DNA from: Nelumbo lutea | Lineage: Eukaryota > Streptophyta > Magnoliopsida > Proteales > Nelumbonaceae | NCBI GenBank assembly: GCA_022828595.1 | Contig: JAKGHH010000001.1 | Span: 135,861,017-135,925,016, forward strand | Direction of reading: 5' to 3' | Length of the DNA stretch: 64,000 bases | Shown: piece by piece, positions 44,747 through 56,679 of the stretch | How positions within the stretch are numbered: position 1 is the stretch's first letter | Layout of the letters: each line of letters opens with the position of its first letter | Translations under genes and position numbers: made by a program | Notes under the pieces: model-generated | Database searches by the model: none | Told to the model about the DNA's origin: nothing | The model's input: only the letters and a program-made list of their open reading frames with translations

Positions 44747-45345
44747 CGGGAGAGACTCCTGCCTTCCCTTGCCCTTGCCCTTACATACAAACCCTATTGT
44801 GGCAATCGCGTGGGTGATTTGTTCAAGAGATCACCCGAACTCTCCTAACACCTTTCTTTGGTTGAAAAACAGAATGTCTTTACTTCCATTCGTAGCTCCT
44901 TAAATAGGAGGTTACATAAGGACACTCCTTATTGGATTCGGCTAGGCTAGGTAATCCAACTTAACTCAAACTCTTAATTACCTACTCCTAATGATAACAC
45001 AACTCTTAAGATAAGATAAGATAAGATAAAATAAGATATGGGTTGAGGAATGGGGTAGCTGGCGGCGAGTTGGCAAGTAGAGCTGATGTGGCAAGATAAG
45101 AGCGGACCCACTTTGATGAGTTGTCATGTGGGCCCTGCCCTACTTTTGTTGTCGGGCGGTGCGCGCCTCACAGTGCCGCTGCCTTGCAGTGCGGTGCATG
45201 CTACATACTACTGGGCGGTGCATGCGCGCTGACTGGCGAGGCGTGCTGCGCGCTGCCTGGCGGTGCATGCTACTGCGCGACCTGCTGTGTGTGCTACTGC
45301 CTATGACTGCACCGCAGTGTGCTGCCCGTAGGTGTGTCCATAACA
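44704..45345 (-). repeat. 5' LTR of the gypsy element
   Basis: It is 642 bp with TGTTAT...ATAACA palindromic ends. It contains an AAGAT pentanucleotide repeat at 45008-45036 and GC-rich GCGGTGCATGC repeats toward the right end. Confidence 0.88.
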
Positions 45346-45350
45346 GGTTT

Positions 45351-46033
45351 CTTTCTTGTTTCCTTTTTTTTCATGAGTGCATTCTATTGGAGAATGCAGA
45401 TGTAATTATGTAAATTATGAATCTAAGAGCAATATTTGATTTATTCCATCATATGGGATGTATGGCCCACAAAAGAGGAATGAACAAGATGCGGCATTGT
45501 GGAAAATATGAGATGCCCACAAAGCAATGAACTGTGGTTTGGCCACCTGATGCAATCATCCAATCTACATCTATAGCAGCTTTGTAGCCTGTCCTTTATT
45601 TGTGTTTTACACAAACAATGTCTCATCAAGTTTAATTTAATCTTTATTAAACTTGATAAAAGTTGGGCTTTATCTCTGATAACAAGACAAGGGTTTTTGC
45701 CTCAAAATTGACCTATTAATAGAGAATAGTGAGAGGAACCTTTGTCGCCCACTTTTGGTGCCTAAAACAAGTTTTCCATGAAACATTCCTCCATCTTTTA
45801 GCTTTCTTTTAGTTTAAGAATATTTGATTTTAGGGTTTAGAGTTGGGATTTAGGGGTTTAGGGTTGGAACTGAAAATCAGCCATATTTTCTCACTGCAGT
45901 ATATCGGTATTGTCTACTACTACCAATTGGGAAATTCTGGATTGACCACATTTGCACTTCTCCAATCCACGTTATTCTGTGACCTTGCTTAACGGTATTT
46001 TTTGCTAGTAATATAATTTTGATATTTAATATT
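45351..46033. other. Intergenic, no gene recognised
   Basis: AT-rich. A GGGTTTAG-like telomere-type motif cluster occurs at 45833-45860 (TTTAGGGTTTAG, TTTAGGGGTTTAGGG) but is too short to be a telomeric array. Confidence 0.4.
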
Positions 46034-46492
46034 GGGTAAAATACAAAAACTTCTCCTAAAGCTTTTGACAATCTTAAAAACCTTCCCTATAATGTAAAAT
46101 GTTAGATTGATGCAGCAGTTTTTTTCTAAATACCCATTATACTTTTTTATAAATTATTTTATATACAAAATTACTGAAATAATCACATTTTAACTCAATA
46201 AAAAATGACCATTTCAGTAATTTTACATACAAAATTACTGAAATATGTTTTTTTATTGAGTTAAAATAGGATTATTTCAGTAATTTTGTATGTAAAATAA
46301 TTTATAAAAGGTAAAATGAATATTTGAAAAAAACTGGTGCATCAATCTAACGTTTCCGCCGGGACAGTGATAGAAGGGAGATTTTTGTTGAGTTTCTCAA
46401 AAGTTCAGTGGGGAGATATTTATTAAAATAAAACTATAGGGAGGTTTTTTATGATTGTCATAAACTTCAGGGGAGATTTTTGTATTTTACCC
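46034..46492. mobile_element. Short Mutator-like MITE (TSD TTTAATATT)
   Basis: The ends GGGTAAAATACAAAAAC and TTTTTGTATTTTACCC are flanked by a perfect 9-bp duplication TTTAATATT (46025-46033, 46493-46501). The centre (46140-46310) is an inverted repeat built on TTTATAAATTATTTTATATA and CAAAATTACTGAAAT. The terminal motif is shared with the element at 35043-36640. Confidence 0.88.
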
Positions 46493-46501
46493 TTTAATAT
46501 T

Positions 46502-47217
46502 TAGCCTCAATTTCCGACTAAGTAATAGATCTGATTTCTTTTTTTTTTTATTATTTAAATCCAATTTAATAAAAAACTGAGCTCCAAATTGGATGCAATC
46601 ATACAATTGATGGTCCCAGAAATAGTAGTTAAAATATTTGAATGCAAAATGAGAAAAAACATTTTGCTTTTTTAAAATATAAATATGAAATTTATAATAC
46701 AATATACAAGATTTATACTATTGTATTTGTATTCTTTTCAATACAATATACAAATATGTTAAATATAAATACATACAAAATAATACAAAATACAAAGTTT
46801 TGCATATTTGTATTTATACTCCTTCCAAGCTCAGGGCAAGATTTTGTTTTGCATTATACATTTTATTTTTGTACCCTTCTCAAATTGAGCCTTAGCCTAA
46901 GAAAGAGTACATATAAAATAATACAGAATAAAAAATTTTGCATTGTTAAACATATGTTTTGTACTCTTATGAGTGCTGAGCCCAAAGGGACGAACTCACA
47001 TTTGATCATCTCTAGATCAGCCTGGACTCGCATCAAGCTGAAAATTTTGAATGCTGGGCCTGGGCCCAATATTTTTTTACCACTAAATTTATAAACCTGA
47101 AAAGTCTAGGCTCATATACTGGCTCGGGATTTGAGATCGATCAAGCCTAGGGCTCACATTATATAGAAGGTTCAATATATGGTAAGTTCAAAGTATTGAT
47201 ACACCTTTTTAGTCTTT
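46502..47217. other. Intergenic, AT-rich, no gene recognised
   Basis: TATTTGTATTTATAC-like runs at 46680-46900 resemble the ends of the element at 48059. No coding evidence is seen. Confidence 0.4.
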
Positions 47218-47220
47218 TTA

Positions 47221-47884
47221 GGTTATGTTTGAGAATGTTTAGGTTAAAAATAAGTGCTTAAAAATAAGCGTTTATTCGAATAAACACTTATTTGCATTTG
47301 ACACTTAATTTTTTCAAGTGTCTTTTTTTAAATAAGCATTTATTTTATATAGTGCATCTGGTAGTTTTTTTTCTCTAATAAGCATTTGTGACTATTTTAT
47401 CATTTATTTTCTTTCAAATTTTTAAAATATTCTCTTGGAAAACACTTTTATTAAATTACTTTTAAAAAACACTTTAGTGAAAGTACTTTTATAAAAGCAT
47501 TTCTATAAAAGTTCTTTCATTCTTAAAAGTGCTTTTTTAAAAGTGTTTTCATAAAATTACTTTCTTAAAAGTGTTTTTGTAAAAGTACTTTCATAAAAAT
47601 AGTTTTGCAAAAGTGTTTTCGTAAAAGTATTTTCATAAAAGTACTTTTATAAAATTCAAGTAGGGATACTTTTATAAGTAGTATTTTAAAATTTAATTAG
47701 GGATAATTTTGGAAGAAAATTTTGAATAAGTGCTTTTGTATAAACACTTAAAAAAAGCTGGAAATTTGGGATTAAAAAATAAGCTCTTATTTTTAAAATA
47801 AGCACTTATTTTGGGATTATTTCCCAAATACCAATAAGTGCTTAATGGCCTAAATAAACACTTAAAAAACTCACAAACATGGCC
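47221..47884. mobile_element. PIF/Harbinger-like MITE (TSD TTA) with AAAGTGCTTTT palindromes
   Basis: The left end GGTTATGTTTGAGAATG and the right end CTCACAAACATGGCC are flanked by TTA (47218-47220, 47885-47887). The interior is an array of AAAAGTGCTTTT / AAAAGTACTTTC units and shares the AATAAGTGCTTAA family with 25600-26720. Confidence 0.65.
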
Positions 47885-48058
47885 TTAATTTCAATTATAT
47901 ATTCATTAAAAAAAGGATTCTCAACATGTCTGATATGGGGCGTATGAGCATATCTTATAGGTACTTTGAACCTTGATCATATGTGCTAAGCCCATCCTTT
48001 TATCATTTCATAGCGGCATAACACCACTATGCTATCATTTTCTTTCCTTTTTGGTCAA

Positions 48059-49256
48059 GCTCAGTTTGGAAGGAATACAAATACAAATATGTACAGTGCA
48101 AAATCTTGTATTTTGAATTATTTTTGCATGTTTTTTTTTATAGAAAGATAGCAAGATAATTCATTAATAAAGTCTCAAAATACACAAACCAAACAGAGGT
48201 TAAGGTCTATTTAAGTCTTGGTTGGCCAGATTTTGAATCCATTCTGGCATATCAAGGATAAACAACCCAGACTCTTGTAGACCCTTTTTTGCTAGCAAGT
48301 GTGCCACAGCATTACAAGACCTATTTACGTAACCAAAAGAAATTGTTAGATCATCAGTCAATGGTTTAATAACTAAACAGAAAGTTTGCATCCGAAACTA
48401 AATCCAAGTTTCTTGTTTGAAGCGCCTGCACCAAAAATTGACAATCCGACTCCACTTCGATTACTTCTTCTTTGTACATGCTCAAAATCTCCAAGCTATT
48501 TAGAATCGCTATTGCTTCTGCCTATATGGGGGAAGTTGCTATTGACTTGCCAAAAACTGCAGCTATGATAGCACTATTTTCATTCCTTAGAACTGCTCCA
48601 AAACCTGACCTTTCATGACCCTCAGCATTCCCATCCATGTTCAATTTGAGCTTCCCTGCATCTGGTGCTTTCCAAAAAGATGGTCTTCCATCATTCGAGT
48701 TTGGATGTTGAAGTGAAGAATCTTGCGATCCTACTTGGGAAATCATCACTCTCTTCCTCCACATCTTGTAAGAAGAGAGTAACTCTAAGGGATGGATCAA
48801 TGTTCTCAAGAATTTTCCTGTTTCTAGATTTCCAATATTTCATAAAAGCAGAAAGGAAAAAGACATTAGGTCCTCTTTTCTCTCTCTCTCTCTCGGTTAA
48901 CAAAAAACTCCACCTAGATTTGAAACCAAGTATTAAACGTTGATTTGTTCCAACTCTCCCTCCCCCCTCCCATGAAACTGAGGTGAGATCTAAACCATGT
49001 AGGTTTTGCGTGATCACATTCAAAGAGGTAGTGCATTACAGTTTCAAGATGTTGGTTGCAAATAGGGCAAAGGCTGTCATTTGATAGTTTTCTATTATAA
49101 AGATTTTCCTTCACAGCCAAGGCACTTTGAGAGCATTTCCATATAAATTTCTTGATTTTTGGGTCAGTTTTTTATTTTCAAATTTCAGTCTTGTTTTTTC
49201 TCCAATCTATCCAAATTTGTATATGTATTTGCATTTGTATTCTTTCCAAACTGAGC
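48059..49256. mobile_element. TIR element (GCTCAGTTTGGAAGGAATAC ends) split by a LINE
   Basis: The left end GCTCAGTTTGGAAGGAATAC and the right end (inverse GCTCAGTTTGGAAAGAATAC) match over about 30 bases. The target duplication is unclear. The LINE at 48131-49130 lies inside. Confidence 0.65.
48131..49130 (-). mobile_element. L1-type LINE 3' end: zf-RVT and RNase H domains
   Basis: The minus strand reads in order: a zf-RVT-like zinc domain (SNDSLCPICNQHLETVMHYL, FECDHAKPTWF, 48914-49120); an RNase H N-half (APDAGKLKLNMDGNAEGHER, SGFGAVLRNENSAI, 48522-48660); and an RNase H C-half (FGYVNRSCNAVAHLLAKKGL, 48200-48391). The poly(A) tail appears as a T run at 48130-48139. It is 5'-truncated with frameshifts and non-functional. 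Confidence 0.82.
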
Positions 49257-49968
49257 CCAATAAAAATGTTTGCACAATTCACTCGTTTGGCGGTTTAGGT
49301 GTAAGAACAAGGCTGCCAACGTGTCAGATCTGGGGCAGGTGGTTTTAGTCACTAATCGATTATTAATGGGGACAAAATCAAAGACCCAAAACTGTATTAA
49401 TAGTCAGATTTATTGGGTACCTAATTATGTGAAAAGTACATTTATTTATTTGAATAATAACTTAAATTTTAAATAATGATCGTAGAACCTTAATAAAAAT
49501 GATAGTAAAAGGCCAAATTATTTATATGTTAATATATTAAACATTTAAATTAATATATATTGCATATTCTTTATCAAATTTATCATTTCAAATATAAAAT
49601 ATAAGAAAATTATAAAAAAACAAGAAAATATTATACATATTTAATAAAATAATTGGTTTGGGTCTGAATTCATTCAAGACAAACAAGAACCGGAATTAAC
49701 CCAATTATTAATCCCAAAATCATAAAATCAGAACCCATTGATAGCCCTAACACTAACACATTGCACTAGTGTTAGGGCAAAATGGCTATTAGACATTAGA
49801 GATTTAGAGCCCCAATCTAGAATATGTTCCAAACAAGATTTGACACCACACATCTTATAGTTGGTGAGCCTTAGTCTTGGGATTGGGATCCATTCATAGA
49901 AAAAACTGTCCCAATAGGCTTCCAATATAATCTGCGTTCATGCATCTCACCATGAGATTGGGATCTGG
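49257..49968. other. Intergenic; unassigned minus-strand frame at 49728-49925
   Basis: The 65-codon frame has no family resemblance that I recognise. The rest is AT-rich. Confidence 0.35.
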
Positions 49969-51257
49969 TGAGTGGTGATTTGGCCTTCCGCTAATCTAGT
50001 AATACATGGCATCCTTTTTTGTTGCTTGACACATCAGCGCCACATGGATAGATGCGTATCTCACCAAATCAAGGAGACACACTCTGGAATTAGTATAGGG
50101 CACCTCAGCAAGGCGACTAGTAGCATCTTGTTCAGGGTCGACCTGTGGTACCTCACCGTTATCAATCCAAGGGACCTCGGCATGAGGAGCGACCTCCCTC
50201 GATGACTTATTGACCTATGGTACCTGTCAATACTAGGGGTGTAAACGGATTGAATTCGAATCAGTTCAGGCAATATCCGAATTCGAATCCGATTAGAAAA
50301 TCCGATATCTGAATTCGATTTAATATTCGACAAATATTGAAAATTATTATCCAAATTCAAATCCGATTAAATATTCAAATATTTGATTCAATCCGAATTC
50401 AATTACTTAATTATTTTAGATAATTAATAAATATATAAAATAAATATTTTATTGATATAAAGTATATAAATATATAAATTATATATATAACTTAATTATA
50501 TATAAATTATATAAAATATTTTATATATAAATATATAAGAATTAAATAATCAATTGAATTCAAATATTTATTGAATCGAATCAGGTCATATTTGAATTCG
50601 AATCTGATTAACTATTTGGTATGAATAGGATATTCGAATTTGACTAATTAGATATTTAAATTATCCAAATTCGATTCAATTATGTCAAATATCGAATTCG
50701 AAATTGGATTTTCGAATACCGTTTACACCCCAAGTCAATATTGGTCAAGGAACCTCGAGGTGAGGATCCGTCTCCTTCGAGGACTTGCCGACCTTCCTGA
50801 GGTCCAAATGGCAACCTGTGAGACATGCTCACTGACTTCCTCCGTGGGCATCCCACCATTCCTGGGTGCTTCGAAAGTCAATTCCCATACCAAATGTATC
50901 GAAGGAAGGCACAAAAGCCTAGTATGCATGCAAAACAACCTCGAAGGACTTTAGACCAATAAACTACATCTTCTCGAAGATCTCGGATGCAATGCATGGA
51001 GTTTACCCCAAACAATATCTATATAAATGTCTCATTTCCAACTTCAAGAGGTATGCACAATTTAGCTCTCACATCTCTCTATTTCTTTTCGTTCTTTAGC
51101 TCTCTCTAAAATTTCTAATTCATTGACTCAATCATCGGAGTGCCCACCTCAAATAAAGTAGCCTGGGCACTCTAGTACTATTTTTTTGTAGGTAAACCTG
51201 GCAAACTAAGCTCCGAATTGCTTCTCCAACAAGGAACTGCCAGATCACACATAATCA
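49969..51257 (+). repeat. Solo LTR related to the 259-4056 element, split by a hAT MITE
   Basis: The start TGAGTGGTGATTTGGCCTTC aligns to TGATAAGGGCAGATTTAGCC at 259, with ACATGGCAT conserved downstream. The TATA region CTATATAAAT lies at about 51021, CATCGGAGTGCCCACC...GGGCACTC at 51135-51172, and the end ATAATCA at 51257. Without the inserted MITE it is about 780 bp and lacks the 40-bp array. No interior and no clear 5-bp duplication are found. Confidence 0.7.
50234..50733. mobile_element. hAT-type MITE (TSD GTCAATAC/GTCAATAT) inside the solo LTR
   Basis: The left end TAGGGGTGTAAACGG and the right end CCGTTTACACCCCAA are flanked by 8-bp copies at 50226-50233 and 50734-50741 that differ at one base. 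It is 500 bp, with GAATTCGAATCCGAT repeats and an AT-rich centre. Confidence 0.88.
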
Positions 51258-51310
51258 GGACCCACTATAAGAATGAGATTCACTATATCATACACGGTGG
51301 AATGTCGGTG

Positions 51311-51523
51311 TGAGGAGCGCTCTCTGATGAGCAGATCCCAATTCATGTGAGGATCTGCTCCTCACAAATAGGCGCCTCACATGCACATCCACCGTGCATT
51401 GGGAACATCTCCCGTGAATAATAACTAATACTCACGGGAGATGTTCCCAATGCAAGGTAGGATGTGGGTGTGAGGCGCCAGTTAGTGAGGAGCAGATCCG
51501 GTCTCCCAATTCATCTGCGGTTT
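51311..51523. repeat. Near-perfect long hairpin (inverted repeat)
   Basis: The left arm (51351-51418) runs GGATCTGCTCCTCAC, GGCGCCTCACATGCACATCC, CATTGGGAACATCTCCCGTG. The right arm (about 51433-51499) is its reverse complement with few mismatches, and the loop is an AT-rich ATAATAACTAATA. An additional GAGCAGATCCCAATTCAT motif outside repeats at 51329 and (interrupted) at 51490. Confidence 0.85.
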
Positions 51524-51669
51524 GCGGACAAAGATGATGTTGTTGGAACGTGTTGGTAATTGGCACAGTTTATTTGATGTGGGTTCCAGTCTTTGGCTAT
51601 GCACGTGTCAAGGAGCATTATTCTCTTTTAATGATAAGAAAATCAGGGCGCGTTCGGACCGTCAGCTAT

Positions 51670-51679
51670 AGCCGTTAGA
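51670..51679 (-). promoter_or_regulatory. MSA (mitosis-specific activator) element, perfect
   Basis: On the minus strand TCTAACGGCT fits the plant MSA consensus YCYAACGGYY, bound by three-repeat MYB factors that drive G2/M genes. It lies about 250 bases upstream of the TPX2 ATG. Confidence 0.6.
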
Positions 51680-51775
51680 ATATAAGCGCCTTTCCGAATC
51701 GGAGGGTCGCTTCCATGAATTATTGTTAACGCCGTCTCGGTCTCTTTGGGCTGCTACTCTCCTTTTCAAATATTC

Positions 51776-51785
51776 GACCGTTGGC
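51776..51785 (-). promoter_or_regulatory. Second MSA-like element
   Basis: On the minus strand GCCAACGGTC matches the MSA consensus at 9 of 10 positions. A third AACGGTC core (minus strand) lies at about 51837-51843. Confidence 0.55.
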
Positions 51786-51924
51786 ATTGTAACGTTAACA
51801 CTTTAACACATTGCCTCTCTCCAACTTCCCAAGTCTGACCGTTTATTTCCTCCCATCTCCTTTTCGTTCCCTCACTGCGGAACATCCGAAGGGCTTCATC
51901 GATCAAAAGGTATTCGATCCATCA

Positions 51925-54900
51925 ATGGCAATGGAAGCTGCCATGATCGACGAGACGTACGAGTTCTCTGCGCCTCGTTACTTCGACTTCATTAATGGCG
52001 AGACTGAAGAGGAGATGCAAAGAGCAGAGCTCTGGTTCGAGACCGCTCTCAGCTACGCCCCCTCGCGTATGTTGTCTTCTCACTATTTCTTGTAAAGTTT
52101 TTCTTAGTTTCTGGCGAGACAGAATTAGACTCTGTTTTCTAAAATCTTTGGGTTCTGCGATCTATCGTGCACTTAAATGTCTTAGAAATTCATGATTTCG
52201 GAAAAATGTTCTTGAACTCCTAGAAGATTTTTAAAAGCTTTGTGCAAATATGAGGTGTCGTTTCACTTTACTTGATCTATTTTTTCCTGTTTCTATGTTC
52301 AAAGAATAGGATCAAGATTAAATCATTTCTATCAATTAATGCAGCTTTCATGCCAAGGATTAAAACAGGTAGGTCTTTTCAAATAGAAACCCTCTGCGAT
52401 TTCAGTGATGCGGAAAATATCCAGAAGGTAATTTTTAAAACCTTCATTTAGACTTAGTTTCTGAACCAATTGCTAACAAGAGATACGACCTAATCAACAC
52501 TCGGTCGCTACCTTAATGACGTTTTAGGCATCTGGATCATCGGACACCACGGTTGCATCCGTTCTCGCTCAAGAAGCAGCATTGGCGCCGGCCGAAGAGG
52601 TAAAAGCCTCGAGGTACGTTCATCAGGGATGCATAAAACACATTTTCTTTTTCTAGTTCTTATCGTCCACACGAAATTCTAATTTTTTTAGTTCATTAGT
52701 CCAGGCCCCAGTCTGAGCACATCCCCGTGGAAACTGCAAAGGGAAATCAGATTGAGGAAGAAAGTAAAACATGTCGCATTGAACAACAAGTATGTTGATT
52801 CATCAAAGGGAATTTTTTTCCACCTGATACTACCTTTCAGTCTTGGAAACTCTTCTAACGAATTCCCCTCTAACAGACTCTTGCTGCTGAGCAAACTTGT
52901 GAAGACAAGAATGGTGTTCACACTCAAGACAGTGGAAGGTTTGTTTTTATTGTTAACCTACTTATCCTGAAACACATGGACCTAAATTGTTAGTTTAGTT
53001 CTCACATCTTAACTATAGTACCATTTTTCTGCCGGTTTCAGTGTTTTGGCACGAAATAACGCTACAATTGTGGAGACTAAGAGAGAGGGTGCCAATGAGA
53101 CTACTTCCTCTGTGGTCTCTGTCATCCAAGGTGGTCATCATATTCAGATTTTTTTTTCTCCTAGAATGTTTACATGGTTTATCCTTCTAGAATGTCAAGT
53201 CGCATTGCAGTTCACAGTTTTTCAATATTTTATGTTTTAGCGGCAGGTACAGAAGTTTGTACGCCCAAACCACAGACTGTATCTAGGAAAGCAAAGCCAC
53301 TGGCGACAACTTCGAAGAATAAACTGACAGCAAAGAAGATAGCTAGTGCAATTAGAAACCCATCTGCTCTGAAGCCAAAAAATCAGTCCCAGCTATCGCA
53401 AGCTAAAAATGGAAAACCAACCAGTGCTAGAAGGTCGGTATTATATTGATTCATGGTGGTTATTTCTGATTTCTGAAGCTGAAATTGTTATAATTCTAAA
53501 TATTTTGTTCCCGATTTATAGTGTAACTACTGCCAAAAGCACAGTTGTGGCACCAGATTTTGCTCAAGAAAATCAGGCAATTAAGAGACAGAAGCTAGAG
53601 GGGGGAAGATCTAGACAGGTTATTCTTGCAACTTTTCTCGTTTTTATTTTTTGGATACGATATTTCTTACTCTTCCATTACTATCAATGACTATGACTGA
53701 ATTGTAATGTTCGTGGATTTTTTTTTTTTTTTTTTTTGAAATTCCAGATACTGAATGTCAAAACCCTGAATCTTCCCCACAAATCAAAATCAGGTTTAAT
53801 TACTGGAGATGCTAAGTTGTGCCCCTTAACTACAAAAACTCGAAAAGAGGAGGACAGAAAGGTTAATCAATTAAGTTCTTATAAAGACTATGAATGATAA
53901 TCAACGTAAAATGCAATTATTTTACTGATTCAATTAATACTTTCTTTAATTACCAGGTCTATGTTCGGGAAGTGGCTGCTGCTACCCCTTTTGTTTCTGC
54001 GGCAGAAATGGTGAAGAAATTCCAGACAAGCACTCGAGAGATGGGAATTCCTAATAGCAGCCTCTCCCTTTCACATGTAAATAATGAAGTACCTTACGAT
54101 TTCTTTTTTCTCCCCCTTTGTTGTATCTATTTTTCTTTCTGTTCCTTCCCATTAAAATCATATATGAGGTTAATCATCTGTAAAGAGAAATTAAAGTTGG
54201 GGGGGATGGGTTGGTCTACCCTCAGGATGCTGCTGCTTCTATTATACAAAGAAAGCCAAAACTGACTTTGACAAGGCCCAAGGAGCCAGAACTGGAAACA
54301 ACCAATAGGATTCGTGCTACAAGGGTGAAGAGTACTGCAGAACTTGAGGAAGAAATGATGGCCAATATCCCAAAGTTTAAGGCCAGGCCTTTAAACAAAA
54401 AGGTCAGCTGCTTGCTCATAATTCTTAGATGAATTTTTATTTTATCACTAAATTCTTCTTAGTTTCCTCCCCAGTTGACTGCTTATTTATGGTTGCATAT
54501 ATTCTTGTCTGCAGATCCTGGAAGCGCCAACACTGCCTGCATTTCCAAGAAGCACCCCTCAACTACCAGAATTTCAGGAATTTCATTTGAAGACAATGGA
54601 AAGGGCAAACCAACACGCTGAAACATCAACAGTTGTATCGTCAACTGAATCCTCTTGTCAGGTTAGAATGAGTTGTTTTTACTGTTTCTTTTCCTTTTTC
54701 TAGTGTGCTCTACAGTTTGTTAATGGGAAATAAATGGTATTATTGACAGAATGTAGACAAACCCCATAAGCTTACTTCACCTAGGACTCCTCGTCTTGAA
54801 ACATCATTACGAGCTAGGCCACCCAAGTAAGTCATTTTTGTAAGTTGGGATATTTTGGTTTTTTTAATCAGAAAAAGAATTTCTGGATTACTGATCGATT

Positions 54901-56679
54901 TTTATCTACATATACTTTGAATAGGGTTAAGAGTTCTCAGGAATTAGAGCAGGAAGAACTGGAAAAGATGCCGAAATTTAAAGCTAGGCCACTGAACAGA
55001 AAGGTCATTATTCTTCTCCTCTAAAAGTTATTATATGGGCATAAAACATCAAATAAACTTTATTCAGATTAAATCTTATTTCATTAACACTTAAATATAA
55101 CATTTTTTAGATATTTGAGAGCAAAGGAGACTTGGGAATTTTCCATAGTTCAAAACCCAATGTGACCAAGCCTCAAGAGTTCCATTTTGCAACTGATGAA
55201 CGTATCCCACCACCAGCGACTGTTATTGACCTCTTTGACAAGGTAAATATCAGAAGGGGATCCCTTCTTTCTACCTCGACTGTTTTTTGTGGTGTTTCCT
55301 GTGGTTTTCTCTTATTTGCTATTTTACCTTTCCAGCTTTCTTTGAGTTCGGAACCTCGCCAGGACCATCAAGTTCTGAAACTGACTACACCAAATCCATT
55401 CCATCTCCATACAGAGGTATTATCAACCCAACCTCCTTAAAATATCAGTAACCCGATACTTCAAGGGTTATCTGGGTATCATAGACAACTATGTTTTCTT
55501 CATCTATTTTTTTTTTTTTTTTATGCTTCCTCTGATAGGAGCGTGGAGCTGAGAAAGAGAGAAGGTTGGCAATGGAACTTCAACAAAAGCAATGGCAAGA
55601 GGAGAAGGCTAGGATCCCGAAGGCTACACCATACCCTTACACTACAGACTATCCAGTGGTAATGACATGCTCTTATGCCCTATTTTCTTCCTTCCCTCGC
55701 ATTTCTGAGACTAAGCTTGATAAGCATAATTACCTCATGCAGATACCATCAAAACCTGAGCCAAAGCCATGCACAAAACCTGAACCTTTCCAGTTGGAAA
55801 GTCTCGTGAGGCATGAAGAGGAAGTACAAAGAGAAATGGAGGAAAGACAGAGGAAAGAGAAAGAAGAGGTTCAGATGAGGATCTTCAAGGCACAACCTAT
55901 CATGAAAGAGTAAGATTTCACCCAGATATACTTTTCAAATTAACTGAAGATATATGATTTTCCAGTTAAACTTTTTTCCACACAGAAGTTGATGAAACTT
56001 GTATACCAATTTTATGGATGAATGCAGTGACCCAATTCCAGTTCCTGAGAAAACACGGAAACCGCTCACCCAAGTGCAAGAGTTTGCACTTCATGTTGAT
56101 CACAGGGCTGTGGATAGAGCAGAATTTGATAAGAAGGTGAACAAAAACTTCTTCCTATTTTCCTTTTAGCAGCAGGATCAATCTCTACACACTTTGCACT
56201 GATGCATGGAATACTTGTTTATATTTGCAGATCAAAGAAAAAGAAATGATGTACAAGAGGTACAGGGAGGAATATGAATCTGCTAAATTGGTAATAATAA
56301 CAATATATCTTTTATGTTATAATAAGCCCTTGTTTAATTGCTACTTTGAGCATTGATTTATGTTTGTGACTTGCAGATGGAAGAAGAAAAAGCACTCAAA
56401 CAATTGAGGAGGACAATGATACCTCATGCAAGATCAATGCCTAGTTTTGCAAATCCTTTTCATCCACAGAAGTAAGCAAAACTAATCTCACTTAAACCCC
56501 GTGTTTTATTTATAGATTTTCTTAATTGTGATGGTAACTGCTGTGTGTGGTGGAACAGAGCATGCAAAGAAACAACAAAGGCAAAATCCCCTAAACTGCG
56601 AGTAGCCCAGAGAAAAGACAGAAGGCGACTGGTTGGTGTTGCTGCCGCAACTTCTAGTGCTGCCACGAACATGAGATGA
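51925..56679 (+). CDS. TPX2: TPX2, microtubule nucleation and spindle assembly factor, about 809 aa
   Basis: About 22 exons: 51925-52066, 52346-52427, 52528-52613, 52705-52789, 52877-52938, 53042-53130, about 53247-53433, 53522-53618, 53748-53861, 53957-54076, 54226-54402, 54515-54661, 54750-54826, 54925-55003, 55111-55242, 55336-55416, 55539-55658, 55743-55909, 56028-56136, 56231-56290, 56377-56471, 56559-56679. The second exon is one base short of frame in my reading, so one of its edges may be off by a base. The N-terminus (YEFSAPRYFDFINGETEEEM) and PFMPRIKTGRSF are typical of plant TPX2 and include the Aurora-binding region. Two IPKFKARPLNKK / MPKFKARPLNRK repeats sit in the central TPX2-importin region. 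The C-terminus has coiled-coil ERQRKEKEEVQMRIFKA and the TPX2 domain (FALHVDHRAVDRAEFDKK, MMYKRYREEYESAKL). It activates Aurora kinase and nucleates spindle microtubules in mitosis. MSA motifs upstream fit G2/M expression. Confidence 0.93.

Larger units (their letters stand above)
40087..45345 (-). mobile_element. Ty3/gypsy chromovirus-like retrotransposon (TSD GGTTT)
   Basis: The element is 5259 bp and flanked by GGTTT (40082-40086 and 45346-45350). It is oriented on the minus strand: the 5' LTR is at 44704-45345 and the shortened 3' LTR at 40087-40441. The primer binding site TGGTATCAGAGCC (minus strand, about 44686-44698) lies next to the 5' LTR. Domain order is gag, protease, RT, RNase H, integrase, as in gypsy. 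The C-terminal end after integrase contains pieces like a short chromodomain. Several stops show that it is no longer autonomous. Confidence 0.93.

Noticed and set aside
45833..45860. TTTAGGG-like motifs suggesting a telomeric repeat
   Set aside because: There are only a few scattered units, far from a chromosome end in context.
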